A DNA stretch of 63,192 nt from an uncultured Campylobacter sp. (GCF_938002845.1 NZ_CALKZP010000038.1:1-63192); one strand, 5' to 3'. Positions 53,267 to 62,599 are shown, counted from the stretch's first letter. Translations and numbers: made by a program. The notes: generated by a model not told the origin, from the sequence alone.

Positions 53267-55426
53267 TTACTTTAGCAATCTATAGATCCTCGCAGAATCG
53301 GTTAAAGAAACCGGCTCGAATAGCTCTTTGTCGTAATTTTCCAGTACAAAAAGCTGAATAAACGTCGAGTTAAAGACCCTTTTATCCAAAACTAAAATCC
53401 TTTGATAGTCTGGCAAAAATATAACGAACAAATCGGAGCTTTCATCTACCTGCTTTGATAATTTAACGAGTTTGCCGTCTACTTCGCCTACATGATAGTA
53501 GGAGTTAATACTCATTTTTTCACCGTCATGAATCAGATATTCCGGATCAGCGCTAGGTAATGTGCATTCACTGCCCACTATTATGCTCACTCCGTCTTCA
53601 CCCATCCTAATGTCATATCCTACATAAGCTAATGGTGTATAAAACTCCTCGCCCGTAGTTATATCTATAGCGGAAAATTTTAAAATATTTGGAAGCATAT
53701 CCAACATACGCGGTACGAAGTAATAATACACCTCTCTGGTTTTTTGAGGAAGCTTGAAATTTTTATTTTCCAGGGATTTTAAAAATTTATTGATATCGGG
53801 CTCATTATAATCCTTTTGCATTTGAAGCAAGCTCGAGCTAAAATTTTCATTCATACGCCTTTCGATATATTCGACATTTAGCCTCGCCATATTAGCCGAG
53901 CTTATCTGATCTTTATTAAAAGAAAACGCCGTTAAAAATGCGTAATCTCCAAACTGCCTGCCTCCAGGATCTGCCACCACTTTTACGTCGGCATAATATC
54001 TGATCAAATACCCGTAGTCCCACCACGAGACCACATAATCCTCTCTGTCTACTTTACTTTTCAGCTCGGCAAGCGGGGCCACGGCGCCCCTCATAAGCAC
54101 GGGCGCGACACGAAATTTATAAATATAATCTAGACTTGGTAGCAGCGCCAAGCAAGTCAGCACAATTAGCATAGAATTTCTAAGCCAAACTCGTATCTCA
54201 AAATAATTTAAAGTAAAATATAGAAAATAAGCAAAGCCAAAAGCAATTATCGGCGTGATATACATCGTAAATCTAACTCCGCCGAAAAATGCCAAAAATC
54301 CAAGTAATAGCATCGGCAAAGCCAAAATAAACGAGCGAAATTTAATAAACATAAAAATTAAGCCGGCCATAGCGCATATAAATATAAAAATATTTCCGCT
54401 AGAATAGCCCATAAATTTCATAAAATCCGTATTGGCTACTTCGTTGATTGTGCTTCCGACCCCATAGAAATAAAAAGCACCCGATACTTTACCTACGCTC
54501 TTGCCGACGTATGCTCTCATTTTACTCAAGATAGGATCAAGCCCACCGAAATATATAAACAAAGCAACTACCAAAACACCCAATATCCAAAGAATTTTCT
54601 TGTTTTGAGAGCTTGGAATTTTAATCATTAAAAAATATAACGACGCGATAAGCACGATTCTAAGCAATAAAATATAATTTACTATTATCGTATAGTCGCC
54701 ATAGTATGTTTTAAAATTTATCACCGCTACCGCCATAAGAATCGTAGCTTTGTAATTTATCTCATTTCGTCTATCAAATATCAAAGTGTAAAATAAAAAC
54801 ATGCCCATTATGGCTAAATTTAACGAATACGAGCTTGGATACCACCAGCTATAAAGCGCCATAAAGACCGCGGGCAAGATTAAATTTAGTTGCGAGCCGT
54901 TTTGAGTGAGTCTGATTAGAGCCCAGATTGTCAGCATGGGCAGGACGATATTTAACATATCGCTATCGAAATAACCGCCTAACGTCCTCATATAATATCC
55001 CGGTAATATGGTGGCAAGTAGTGCCGCGATGATGCCGGCGCCCAGGATCTTATACTCTCTTGCTATCAAAATAATCGGTACGGCCACCAGCGGCGCGAAA
55101 AACACGCTCATATAGATCGTAATGCTATTTAGGCTGACGGGTAAAATTTTACTAAGTAAAAATGCTAGAGTTGGGATCGACGCGCCGTACGGGCTAAGAT
55201 CGCCCGGCTGGTGAAAGCCCGCTATCATATCGCGCGCGCCCTCGGCATTCGCAAAGGCGTCGTTTGTTGTCATAATGAGCTCGCCGCCAAAAGAAAACTG
55301 CTCGATCCCGCTAGCCCAATATATCCAAAAAAACCTGCACGCCACGCCGAATATATAAACCAGCGTCATGATCAGAAAAATATCCATGCGTGGGCATTCA
55401 CCGTTTGTAATTCTAAATTTTTGCAT
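53267..55426 (-). CDS. pglB: Oligosaccharyltransferase PglB (STT3 family)
   Basis: Transfers a lipid-linked glycan en bloc to asparagine in D/E-X-N-X-S/T sequons in the periplasm. The 719-residue protein has about 13 membrane helices. The first periplasmic loop contains the metal-binding Asp in TTNDAFANAEGARDMIAGFHQPGD, and the C-terminal periplasmic domain has the STT3 signature WWDYGYLIRYYAD. Length matches C. jejuni PglB (about 713). The ATG at 55426 follows AAGGAAAAAA. Unlike C. jejuni, it lies outside any glycan-synthesis cluster visible here, as a single gene between an OMP and a secreted protein. Confidence 0.95.
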   Translation of the reverse strand: MQKFRITNGECPRMDIFLIMTLVYIFGVACRFFWIYWASGIEQFSFGGELIMTTNDAFANAEGARDMIAGFHQPGDLSPYGASIPTLAFLLSKILPVSLNSITIYMSVFFAPLVAVPIILIAREYKILGAGIIAALLATILPGYYMRTLGGYFDSDMLNIVLPMLTIWALIRLTQNGSQLNLILPAVFMALYSWWYPSSYSLNLAIMGMFLFYTLIFDRRNEINYKATILMAVAVINFKTYYGDYTIIVNYILLLRIVLIASLYFLMIKIPSSQNKKILWILGVLVVALFIYFGGLDPILSKMRAYVGKSVGKVSGAFYFYGVGSTINEVANTDFMKFMGYSSGNIFIFICAMAGLIFMFIKFRSFILALPMLLLGFLAFFGGVRFTMYITPIIAFGFAYFLYFTLNYFEIRVWLRNSMLIVLTCLALLPSLDYIYKFRVAPVLMRGAVAPLAELKSKVDREDYVVSWWDYGYLIRYYADVKVVADPGGRQFGDYAFLTAFSFNKDQISSANMARLNVEYIERRMNENFSSSLLQMQKDYNEPDINKFLKSLENKNFKLPQKTREVYYYFVPRMLDMLPNILKFSAIDITTGEEFYTPLAYVGYDIRMGEDGVSIIVGSECTLPSADPEYLIHDGEKMSINSYYHVGEVDGKLVKLSKQVDESSDLFVIFLPDYQRILVLDKRVFNSTFIQLFVLENYDKELFEPVSLTDSARIYRLLK

Positions 55427-55686
55427 TTTTTTCCTTGATTTGCCGTTTGAAATACCGAGCGGCAGGGTTAAAATTTGCCTCTACAAATTTTACTCGCTTT
55501 ATCGCGCCCACGTTACGTTTTTAACGACATTGTTTAATTTGCGTTTATTATAGCAGAATTTATCGATATTAAAAGCAAAATTTTAAAAACAACCGAAGTC
55601 AAGCCGTTTAGAATTTAAATTTGTGATATGTGATTTTGGCGACCATCAAAAAATACGATATGTAAAGATAGAGATTAAGATGTAAA

Positions 55687-55806
55687 CTAAATATCCAATA
55701 TAAGGCAGATACAAAACAACACTAAGCCAATAAACATGCGTATATCTAGCATATTATAAATTCCATCTTCTGGGTGCGGAATGAACAAATATAGGACAAT
55801 AAACAT
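55687..55806 (-). CDS. Possible small membrane peptide or gene remnant
   Basis: A 39-residue frame begins at ATG 55806 and contains two hydrophobic stretches (MFIVLYLFIPHP and RMFIGLVLFCICLILDI). Beyond its stop, membrane-like sequence continues in another frame to about 55615. No good ribosome site precedes it. It may be the decayed end of a transferred membrane-protein gene, given the AT-rich composition. Confidence 0.2.
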   Translation of the reverse strand: MFIVLYLFIPHPEDGIYNMLDIRMFIGLVLFCICLILDI

Positions 55807-55892
55807 AACGAACGCTTTAAAAAAATATATAACAATGTTTTATTCATAGGCATATATTTAGCGATCTATGCTATGGCTAAATAGCAGAAACA

Positions 55893-55926
55893 ACCGGTCG
55901 TTGCAAGAAACTTGCGCCGAGCCGGT
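55893..55926 (-). terminator. Terminator of the 124-residue secreted-protein gene
   Basis: On the minus strand ACCGG...TCG...GCAAG pairs with CTTGC...CGA...CCGGT around a TTT loop with small internal bulges, followed by TGTTTCT. It starts about 30 bases after the stop codon at 55957. Confidence 0.5.
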
Positions 55927-55956
55927 GGATTTTTGTGGTTTAGACGAAATTCTCGC

Positions 55957-56331
55957 CTAATACGCGTCGCACATAAACTTACAGACGGTTTTCGTGCGCA
56001 GATTAAGTATGATCGAGCTTAGGCATCTGCCGTCCTTATTACCGCTTAGCAAGCGCACGACATCGCCCTCTTTCCACTGCGTGCTATCGCCCTCGATCGT
56101 TCTGTAATGCGCGCCGTTAATGACAAGCGATTCGCCGCCTTTTAGAGTTTTGTCGATCTTTAGGTCGCTTGCGATCTGGCTTAGATCGCCTTTTAGGGCA
56201 TTTGCGATTAGTTTTTCCTCAGCCTGCTCATGCGTCTTCATCGAGCTTTTGGCAAAGTCCGGCATCTGCAAAGTTTCGGTCTGAGCCGAAGCAAACACAG
56301 CGAGCACGCAAGCGGCGTAAATTAGTTTCAT
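55957..56331 (-). CDS. Hypothetical secreted protein
   Basis: A 124-residue predicted periplasmic protein with a signal peptide (residues 1-17, MKLIYAACVLAVFASAQ). The mature part has a helical Lys/Ala/Glu-rich half followed by a beta-rich half (SLVINGAHYRTIEGD, WKEGDVVRLLSG) and three Cys in the last quarter. No family was recognised. The start follows AAGGAG. It appears monocistronic. Confidence 0.7.
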   Translation of the reverse strand: MKLIYAACVLAVFASAQTETLQMPDFAKSSMKTHEQAEEKLIANALKGDLSQIASDLKIDKTLKGGESLVINGAHYRTIEGDSTQWKEGDVVRLLSGNKDGRCLSSIILNLRTKTVCKFMCDAY

Positions 56332-56485
56332 ATTTTCTCCTTGGTTTTTTCAAAATTTCGGCGATTATAGCAAAGTTTACTTAAAAATTTCGGTCTAAAT
56401 TTAGCTAGAGTTTAAATTTAAGAAAGCGCCCGTCTGTTTAAAACAGAGCCGGACTCGATGGCAAATTATAAAATTTCGCCGCAAT

Positions 56486-57657
56486 TTAAAATTTACTTAT
56501 TAAATATGCAGCAAGCGCGCTTAGCCAAACAAACAGCGCTATGATCCAAAACATCACTCGCGGCGTACCCGCGGAAAATGCCGCAAGCATCGCCGAGGAG
56601 AGGATGTCGCTGCCGTATTGCAGCGAGCCGATGAGCGCAGCGACCGAGCCCTTCATCTCCTGCGGCACGCTATCAAGAGCGGCGGCATTGGAGCAAGAAG
56701 CGATGATGCCGTTCATGCTAAAAACGAAAAACATCGGGATTATCACGCTAAGAACGCCGCCAGTTTTGAAAAACGCAAACGCAAACAGCACGCTGGCAGC
56801 AAGCGCGGCAACGAGAGTGGAGACTATGAGTAGACGGTTTAGCGCATAGCGCTTTACCAGATTTTTGTTTACGAAACTTAGCGCCATGACGCCCACGATG
56901 TTTATGCCGAATAAAAATCCGTAGTATTTGCTAGGAATGCCGAAATAATCGATATATACAAACGATGAGCCCGTGATAAAGGCATAGGCGGCTACATAGA
57001 AAAACGTCACGCTAAGAGTGTAGCGCATAAATTTGGCGTCTTGCAATAATCTTAGATAGTTTCTAAAAGATGATACGATGGGCTTTGTGGAGCGCTTTTG
57101 CAGCGGCAAGGTCTCCGGTAGAGAAAAAATCATTGCAAACATAATCGCGCTAGCTAGCGCCATCAGCCAAAATATCCCGTGCCAAGAGCCGAACTCCAGT
57201 ATCGCGCCGCCCAATAACGGACCCACTATCGGCGCTATCGCCATGATGATAACTAGCGTAGAGAGCATCTGTGCGGCCTGCGAGCTACCGAAAAGATCGC
57301 TAATCATCGCCCTGCTTAGCATCGGTCCTACGCACGCACCCACGGCCTGAAACACGCGCCAGAACACTACGCTAGTCATAGTGTCCGACATCGCGCATCC
57401 TACTGATCCGATCGCAAAGAGCGCCATACCGATAAAAAGCGGGATTTTACGCCCGATCCTATCGCTGATAGGCCCCATACGAGCTGTGCGATAGCAAAGC
57501 CGATCAAAAAGCCCGTTATCGTGAGCTCCGCATCGCCATGCAACTGTCGCTCCATCGTAGGCATAGCGGGCAGATATACGTCCGTAGATAGCGATGTACA
57601 TGCCATGAGCGCGCTTAGTACGACTAAAAAAGATAGTGAAGTTCTTGAAGAGTTCAA
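56486..57657 (-). pseudogene. Bcr/CflA-type MFS drug transporter, frameshifted
   Basis: Two frames together give a full-length 12-helix MFS exporter of the Bcr/CflA family. The N-terminal part (TTG start 57657, RBS AAAGGAAAAA) has the family start through STDVYLPAMPTMERQL and reads to AIAQLVWG. The rest (PISDRIGRKIPLFIGMALF, the helix 2-3 loop motif, then about 345 residues to 56486) continues in the next frame. The break is at GGGGCC (57471-57476): one missing base would restore WGPISDRIGRK. The C-terminal frame has no convincing start of its own. This is an inactivated gene or a sequencing error in a short G/C run. The substrate would be drugs such as bicyclomycin by family; not provable here. 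Confidence 0.83.
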
Positions 57658-58129
57658 ATTTTTCCTTTTGTTGTTATTTGAGTGGGCGCGGGGTTTGCGC
57701 GACTAGATTTAAATTTGCCCAAATTTACCGTGTGAATTTTGTGTGATTATAGCTAAAATTTAAATGCCTTCAGTACAGAAGCTTGGAGTAAATTTAATGT
57801 AAAATTTTTGGCATAAATTTAATACAAGCGGGGTAAAAATTCTACTTAGTTTTGCTTGGGTTTTTTCAAGAAACCTTCATCAAGGTAAACTAAATTTTGC
57901 GACAAATTATGTAACCGAACAAATTTAAATACAAGATTATAAGGTATAGTATTTTTCGCTTAAGCAATACTTCCTCATTTTTTCATAAAAAATTTCTCAT
58001 TTTTAACCTTACTTTGTAAACACAAAGCAACAAGGCAATATTGCTAAATTTTCTTACAAAATTTGAGTTTTTAAATATTTTTTAAAAAAATATTTTGATA
58101 GAATAGGGCAGAAAACATAAGGATTGTAC
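57658..58129. other. Upstream region of the AT-rich island
   Basis: Composition shifts from mixed to strongly AT-rich over this stretch. No gene is seen. The last 60 bases include TTTTGATAGAATAG, a candidate -10 (TAGAAT, about 58099-58104), and the AAGGA ribosome site of the next gene. Confidence 0.5.
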
Positions 58130-60106
58130 ATGAAAGTAAATATAGCTCAGGCCATTAAGAGAATCAAGAAAAGTCCAGATTTTTTCAGACCGCTTTACGA
58201 AAGCATTATAAACTCAATACAGGCTGACGCCGATATTATAAAAATAAAATTTCAGCTAGAAGAGCATGGCGGCGAAGGATCCATTTATAATATAGTCAGC
58301 TATAGTATCGAAGATAATGGGCATGGGTTCACCGACGAAGATGCGGACGCCTTTTTAACATTGTATACTGAAAGAAATGCTGACAAGGGAGCTCTTGGTA
58401 GCGGAAGAATATTATGTTTAAAAGTATTTGACGATATATTCATAACAAGTCAAACTAAAAACAACGGGCAAGAACTCGGGAAAGAAACAAAAATAAATTT
58501 TAACGTTAATTTTAATTATAATTCAATAGATGAACTTGCTAGAGAAGAAAAAAGTAGCGATAAAAGTTATACTATAACAGAGTACAAAAATTTAAAACAG
58601 GCTTATCAAAACAAAGAATTTAACTTAGACCAAATAAAAGAAAATATTTTTACAGAACTGCTTCCGTTATTTATAGAGTACAGCACGAATGATAAAAATT
58701 TGACTATTTTTATAGATGATCAGGAGTGGATAAACAAAAAGCTCATAAGCAACAAGATGCTATCCTATAATTTTAAAGAAAAAGTATTTAGCGTTTCTTC
58801 TAACGATAGTAGTATAACAAAGGTTTTTAAGCTTTATTACAGAATAGAAAATGATGATGCAAGAAAAAATATGCAATTTTATGCAGCTGCCTATAGAAAA
58901 ATTAAAGATTTCCCGAATGATACTAAAGTTAGTGATGATTTACCAGGCAGGCCTTCTATTATTTTTTGTTTGACTTCTGATTATTTTAAGGAAATAGTTG
59001 ACGACTCTAGAGAAGATTTTATAGTTTTTTTTAATCAAAATAACCCAACAGAAGAAGCGCCTATTACTATGCCGTCTATAAATTTGAAATTACGAGAGAC
59101 AATTAGAGCTATAATTGTAGATAAATTTCCTAATATAATGGATGATTTTAATTTAAAAAAAGAAGAAGTTATTAATCAAAATCCTTATTTAGCTAGGTAT
59201 GTAAAAGATATGGATGATTTTACTAAAAGTATAGATGATATAAAAAAGGATGCTGAAAAATTATTTGAAAATTCATCCAAAAAAGTTAAAGAGGAAGTCA
59301 AAAAATTTTCTGAAAATATTTTAAAAACAAGAAATTTTCAAAAAGATAAATATATAGAAATAACAAAAGATTTTACAGAAACTGGGCAAGAGCAACTGGC
59401 ACACTACTTTGCCTATCGTCAGGTGATCATAGAGATGCTTAAGAATATTTATCAAACAAACACAAGCAAAGATTCGGAGAAACTTTTTTCCGAGGGCGAC
59501 ATACATGATCTAATAATGCCTAGGAAAACAAGTAATCACAATAATATGGAAAATGTTGCACAAAATAATTTTTGGTTATTCGATGACAAATTTATGACTT
59601 TTAACTTTGCCGCAAGCGACAATACTATGGAAAAAATTAGAGAAGAATTGGCTATGGATTTAGGAGAAGTACCACAAGGGTATGAACTAGATAGACCAGA
59701 TTTGCTTATTTTATATTCAGACGATGAAACATCAATTAGCTCAAAAGATGTGGTAATTATAGAATTAAAAAGGATAGGCTTAAATGAATATGATAGGAGC
59801 AAGGCCTTGGATCAATTGGCAACATATGCTGATGTTTTTAGAAGAATTATGGTTAATCAAATAAAAGACGTTTTTGTATATTCGTTTTTTGAATTTGATA
59901 CAAAATTTGAAGATTTACTACGAAGAAGAGGCTACCAACCTAATATATTAAGCGGCGGGGAACATAGATTACATTATTACTATTCATATATCCCCTCAGT
60001 CCAAGCCTATATAAACGTATTATCTTTTGACAGTGTCGTTTTTACAGCAGATAAGAGGAATAGACTCTTCCTGGACATATTAACTGGAAATATAAGAAAT
60101 TCGTAA
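58130..60106 (+). CDS. GHKL (MutL/MORC/HSP90-like) ATPase with PD-(D/E)XK nuclease-like C-terminus
   Basis: A 658-residue protein. Residues about 15-105 form a GHKL ATPase: N-box FFRPLYESIINSIQADAD (Glu24, Asn28), G1 box EDNGHGF (Asp62) and G2-like GALGSGR (about 88-93). The middle (about 330-430) is Lys/Asp/Glu-rich and helical, probably coiled. The C-terminus has a PD-(D/E)XK pattern: RPDLLILY (Pro523-Asp524), VVIIELKR (Glu545, Lys547) and a QLATY helix (Gln562). The start is ATG 58130 with AAGGA upstream; a TTG two codons earlier overlaps the ribosome site. It is 12 bases from a methyltransferase gene, so both form one unit. AT content is far above the neighbours', a sign of transfer. A restriction or defence role is inferred. 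Confidence 0.78.
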   Translation: MKVNIAQAIKRIKKSPDFFRPLYESIINSIQADADIIKIKFQLEEHGGEGSIYNIVSYSIEDNGHGFTDEDADAFLTLYTERNADKGALGSGRILCLKVFDDIFITSQTKNNGQELGKETKINFNVNFNYNSIDELAREEKSSDKSYTITEYKNLKQAYQNKEFNLDQIKENIFTELLPLFIEYSTNDKNLTIFIDDQEWINKKLISNKMLSYNFKEKVFSVSSNDSSITKVFKLYYRIENDDARKNMQFYAAAYRKIKDFPNDTKVSDDLPGRPSIIFCLTSDYFKEIVDDSREDFIVFFNQNNPTEEAPITMPSINLKLRETIRAIIVDKFPNIMDDFNLKKEEVINQNPYLARYVKDMDDFTKSIDDIKKDAEKLFENSSKKVKEEVKKFSENILKTRNFQKDKYIEITKDFTETGQEQLAHYFAYRQVIIEMLKNIYQTNTSKDSEKLFSEGDIHDLIMPRKTSNHNNMENVAQNNFWLFDDKFMTFNFAASDNTMEKIREELAMDLGEVPQGYELDRPDLLILYSDDETSISSKDVVIIELKRIGLNEYDRSKALDQLATYADVFRRIMVNQIKDVFVYSFFEFDTKFEDLLRRRGYQPNILSGGEHRLHYYYSYIPSVQAYINVLSFDSVVFTADKRNRLFLDILTGNIRNS

Positions 60107-60118
60107 AAAGGTTGTTTA

Positions 60119-61171
60119 TTGAACTATATAGGTGCCAAGAATAAACTTCTACCGTTCATCGAAAAAATAATATTAGAAAATATAGATGACAGCTGTAGAG
60201 TATTTTGCGATATATTCTCTGGAACAGGTGTGGTTGGTTTAAATTTTAAGAAATTAGGTTTTAAGATAATAGCCAATGATTTACAGTATTATTCATATGT
60301 TTTAAATAGGCATTTTATAGGAAATCATAAAAAGCCAGAGTTTAAAGAATTAGTAAATTTTTTAAAAATAAAAGATAAAAATAATATTCTAAAAGAAGTA
60401 TTTCGTTTTTTTAATACTTTACAACCGATTCATGGCTTTATTGCAGAAAATTATTCACCAGCCGGCAAGGATGGCAGGATGTATTTTACAGAACAAAATG
60501 CGAAAAAGTGTGATGCAATAAGAACCAAAATAGAGTTTTTAAAAAAAAACAAAGTAATCACAATTGATGAATATTTTTTTCTCATCTCATCCTTATTAGA
60601 AAGCATAGATAAGTATTCTAATTCGGTTTCAGTATATGGAGCATATTTAAAAAAATTTAAAAAGACAGCTTTATTAGAATTTTATTTTAGGCCAAGCAAA
60701 CTATATATTAACCATCAAGAACACGAAATATATAATCAAGATGCAAACGATTTAATAAAAAGAATTAGTACAGACGTGCTCTATCTAGACCCTCCGTATA
60801 ATCGCAGACAATACTATACAAATTATCATATACTAGAAACAATTGCCAAATATGATAATCCAGTGATTTATGGAAAAACTGGATTGCGACTAGAAAATGA
60901 CAAAAGATCAAAATATTGTCTTGTAAATACAGCATATAATGAATTTAAAAATTTGATTGAAAATGCTAATTCAAAATATATATTTATGAGCTACAATAAC
61001 GAAGGAATAATACCTATACAAGCAATAAGGGGAGTTTTTGAAAAAAAAGGAAGGCTAAAAGAATTTACTATTTCTTATTCTAGGTATAAATCCGACTCCA
61101 AAAGAAAATATTCATCTAATAAAACAGTAGAGTATCTATTTTGCTGTACTTGCAATACATACTGCATCTAG
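60119..61171 (+). CDS. D12-class DNA N6-adenine methyltransferase
   Basis: A 350-residue DNA methyltransferase of the Dam/D12 class. Motif X (NYIGAKNKLLPFI) is at the N-terminus, the SAM-binding motif I is DIFSGTGVVG (Asp31), and the catalytic motif IV is DPPYN (Asp224) in VLYLDPPYNRRQYYTNYH. It likely methylates adenine in a specific target. The start is TTG 60119, supported by AAAAAGG 7 bases before and by the family N-terminus. It is the partner of the preceding GHKL-nuclease gene, shares its AT-rich composition and is not followed by a specificity subunit. The target sequence is unknown. Confidence 0.87.
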   Translation: MNYIGAKNKLLPFIEKIILENIDDSCRVFCDIFSGTGVVGLNFKKLGFKIIANDLQYYSYVLNRHFIGNHKKPEFKELVNFLKIKDKNNILKEVFRFFNTLQPIHGFIAENYSPAGKDGRMYFTEQNAKKCDAIRTKIEFLKKNKVITIDEYFFLISSLLESIDKYSNSVSVYGAYLKKFKKTALLEFYFRPSKLYINHQEHEIYNQDANDLIKRISTDVLYLDPPYNRRQYYTNYHILETIAKYDNPVIYGKTGLRLENDKRSKYCLVNTAYNEFKNLIENANSKYIFMSYNNEGIIPIQAIRGVFEKKGRLKEFTISYSRYKSDSKRKYSSNKTVEYLFCCTCNTYCI

Positions 61172-61209
61172 TATTATTAAAAATTTTTCACGAAATTAGA
61201 GTTTGTGGC

Positions 61210-61271
61210 AAATTTTACCTTGCGAATGAGGCGGACTGTATGTCCCGTAGCAGTGAAGCAAGGTAAAATTT
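61210..61271. repeat. Structured inverted repeat at the island's right end
   Basis: A perfect 14-bp inverted repeat (AAATTTTACCTTGC with GCAAGGTAAAATTT) encloses 34 bases that contain a small GGAC/GTCC hairpin. It lies between the methyltransferase stop and the convergent carboxynorspermidine dehydrogenase stop. There is no U-tract directly after it, so it is not a classic terminator; it could be a palindromic repeat element or a structured RNA. Confidence 0.55.
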
Positions 61272-61304
61272 AACAAAGTATAGCGGAAAAAGACAAGCCT
61301 AAAT

Positions 61305-62516
61305 TTAGACTTCGTATCTTTCTCCTGGCTTCATTTCGATTATCTCCCACGGCAAGCCTTGCTTATTTAGTTCATCCATGAAAGGCTTGGCGTCGAAATT
61401 TTCCATGTTAAAGACGCCTTTTCCGCTCCAGATGCCCTTTGCGACCATCATCGAGCCGATCATCGCAGGCACGCCCGTCGTGTAGCTCACCGCCTGCGCG
61501 CCCGTCTCGGCGTAGCAAGCCTCGTGGTCGCAGACGTTATAGATATAGACTTGGCGCTCTTTGCCGTCTTTGAGCCCGCGGATCACGCATCCGATGTTGG
61601 TTTTGCCCTTCGTGCGAGGACCGAGGCTCGCAGGATCAGGCAGTAGCGTCTTTAGAAACTGTATCGGAACGATTTTCACGCCGTTATGCTCGACCTCGTC
61701 GATGCGAAGCATGCCGACGTTTTCTAGGCACTTCATGTGAGTTAGGTAGCTTTGTCCAAAGGTCATGAAAAAGCGGATTCGTTTTAGCCCTTTGATGTTT
61801 TTTACTAAGCTTTCTAGCTCCTCGTGGTAGAGTAGATAGCTGTCCTTGACGCCCACTTTCGGATAGTCCCATTTGAACGAAATCTGCATCGGCTCGGTCT
61901 CTTTCCACTCGCCGCGCTCCCAGTAGCGGCCCTTTGCGCTCACTTCGCGCAGGTTGATTTCAGGGTTAAAATTCGTCGCAAACGGATAGCCGTGATCGCC
62001 CGCGTTGCAGTCTAAGATGTCGATCTCGCCGATCTCGTCAAATAAATTTTGCTGTGCGTAGGCGCAAAATACGTTAGTCACGCCCGGATCAAAGCCGCTT
62101 CCCAGCAGCGCCATCGTGTTTGCGGCTTTAAACTCGCCGTCCTTCGCCCATTGTAGTTTGTATTCAAATTTGGCGGTGTCGGGGTGCTCGTAGTTTGCGG
62201 TGTCGATGTAAGGTATGCCGGCGCGAGAGCACGCTTCCATCAGCGTTAGGTCCTGGTACGGCAGCGCGACGTTTAGCAGTAGCTCGGCGCCCTTTTTTTT
62301 GATTAAATTTACGACCGCATCGGTGTCGTCCGCGTCGATCTGGGCGGTATCGATCTGCACGCCAAGGCGGTCTTTGATAAACTTAGCGATCGCGTCGCAC
62401 TTGCTTTTGGTGCGGCTTGCTAATGTGATTTTTGTAAAAACGTCCGCGTTCATCGCACATTTTACGGTCGCGACTTGGCTCACGCCGCCCGCACCTATGA
62501 TTAAGATATTTGACAT
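61305..62516 (-). CDS. Carboxynorspermidine dehydrogenase (saccharopine dehydrogenase family)
   Basis: A 403-residue cytoplasmic oxidoreductase. The N-terminal Rossmann motif is LIIGAGGVSQV, followed by LASRTKSKCDAIAKF and the C-terminal half typical of the carboxynorspermidine dehydrogenase branch (GSGFDPGVTNVFCAYA, DCNAGDHGYPFATNFN, RDGKERQVYIYNVCDHE-like). In Campylobacter this enzyme condenses aspartate semialdehyde with putrescine (or diaminopropane) to make the carboxylated precursor of spermidine. The start is ATG 62516 after AAAGGAG. True saccharopine reductase is the alternative but less likely here. The decarboxylase partner is not in the window. Confidence 0.87.
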   Translation of the reverse strand: MSNILIIGAGGVSQVATVKCAMNADVFTKITLASRTKSKCDAIAKFIKDRLGVQIDTAQIDADDTDAVVNLIKKKGAELLLNVALPYQDLTLMEACSRAGIPYIDTANYEHPDTAKFEYKLQWAKDGEFKAANTMALLGSGFDPGVTNVFCAYAQQNLFDEIGEIDILDCNAGDHGYPFATNFNPEINLREVSAKGRYWERGEWKETEPMQISFKWDYPKVGVKDSYLLYHEELESLVKNIKGLKRIRFFMTFGQSYLTHMKCLENVGMLRIDEVEHNGVKIVPIQFLKTLLPDPASLGPRTKGKTNIGCVIRGLKDGKERQVYIYNVCDHEACYAETGAQAVSYTTGVPAMIGSMMVAKGIWSGKGVFNMENFDAKPFMDELNKQGLPWEIIEMKPGERYEV

Positions 62517-62599
62517 TTGGGCTCCTTTAAATTTTAATGATTTTAGCAAATTTAAGATGAATTTTAAGAGACGGGGTGCTATTAATTATAAAGTTGGCT

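Larger units (their letters stand above)
55427..55956. other. 530-bp region, locally very AT-rich
   Basis: Upstream of pglB. 55600-55860 is distinctly AT-rich and holds a 39-codon hydrophobic ORF (55687-55806). A terminator-like hairpin for the downstream secreted-protein gene is at 55893-55926. Nothing else recognised. Confidence 0.5.

Noticed and set aside
57400..57657. Independent 85-residue gene upstream of the MFS transporter
   Set aside because: It is the N-terminal part of the same MFS protein in another frame.
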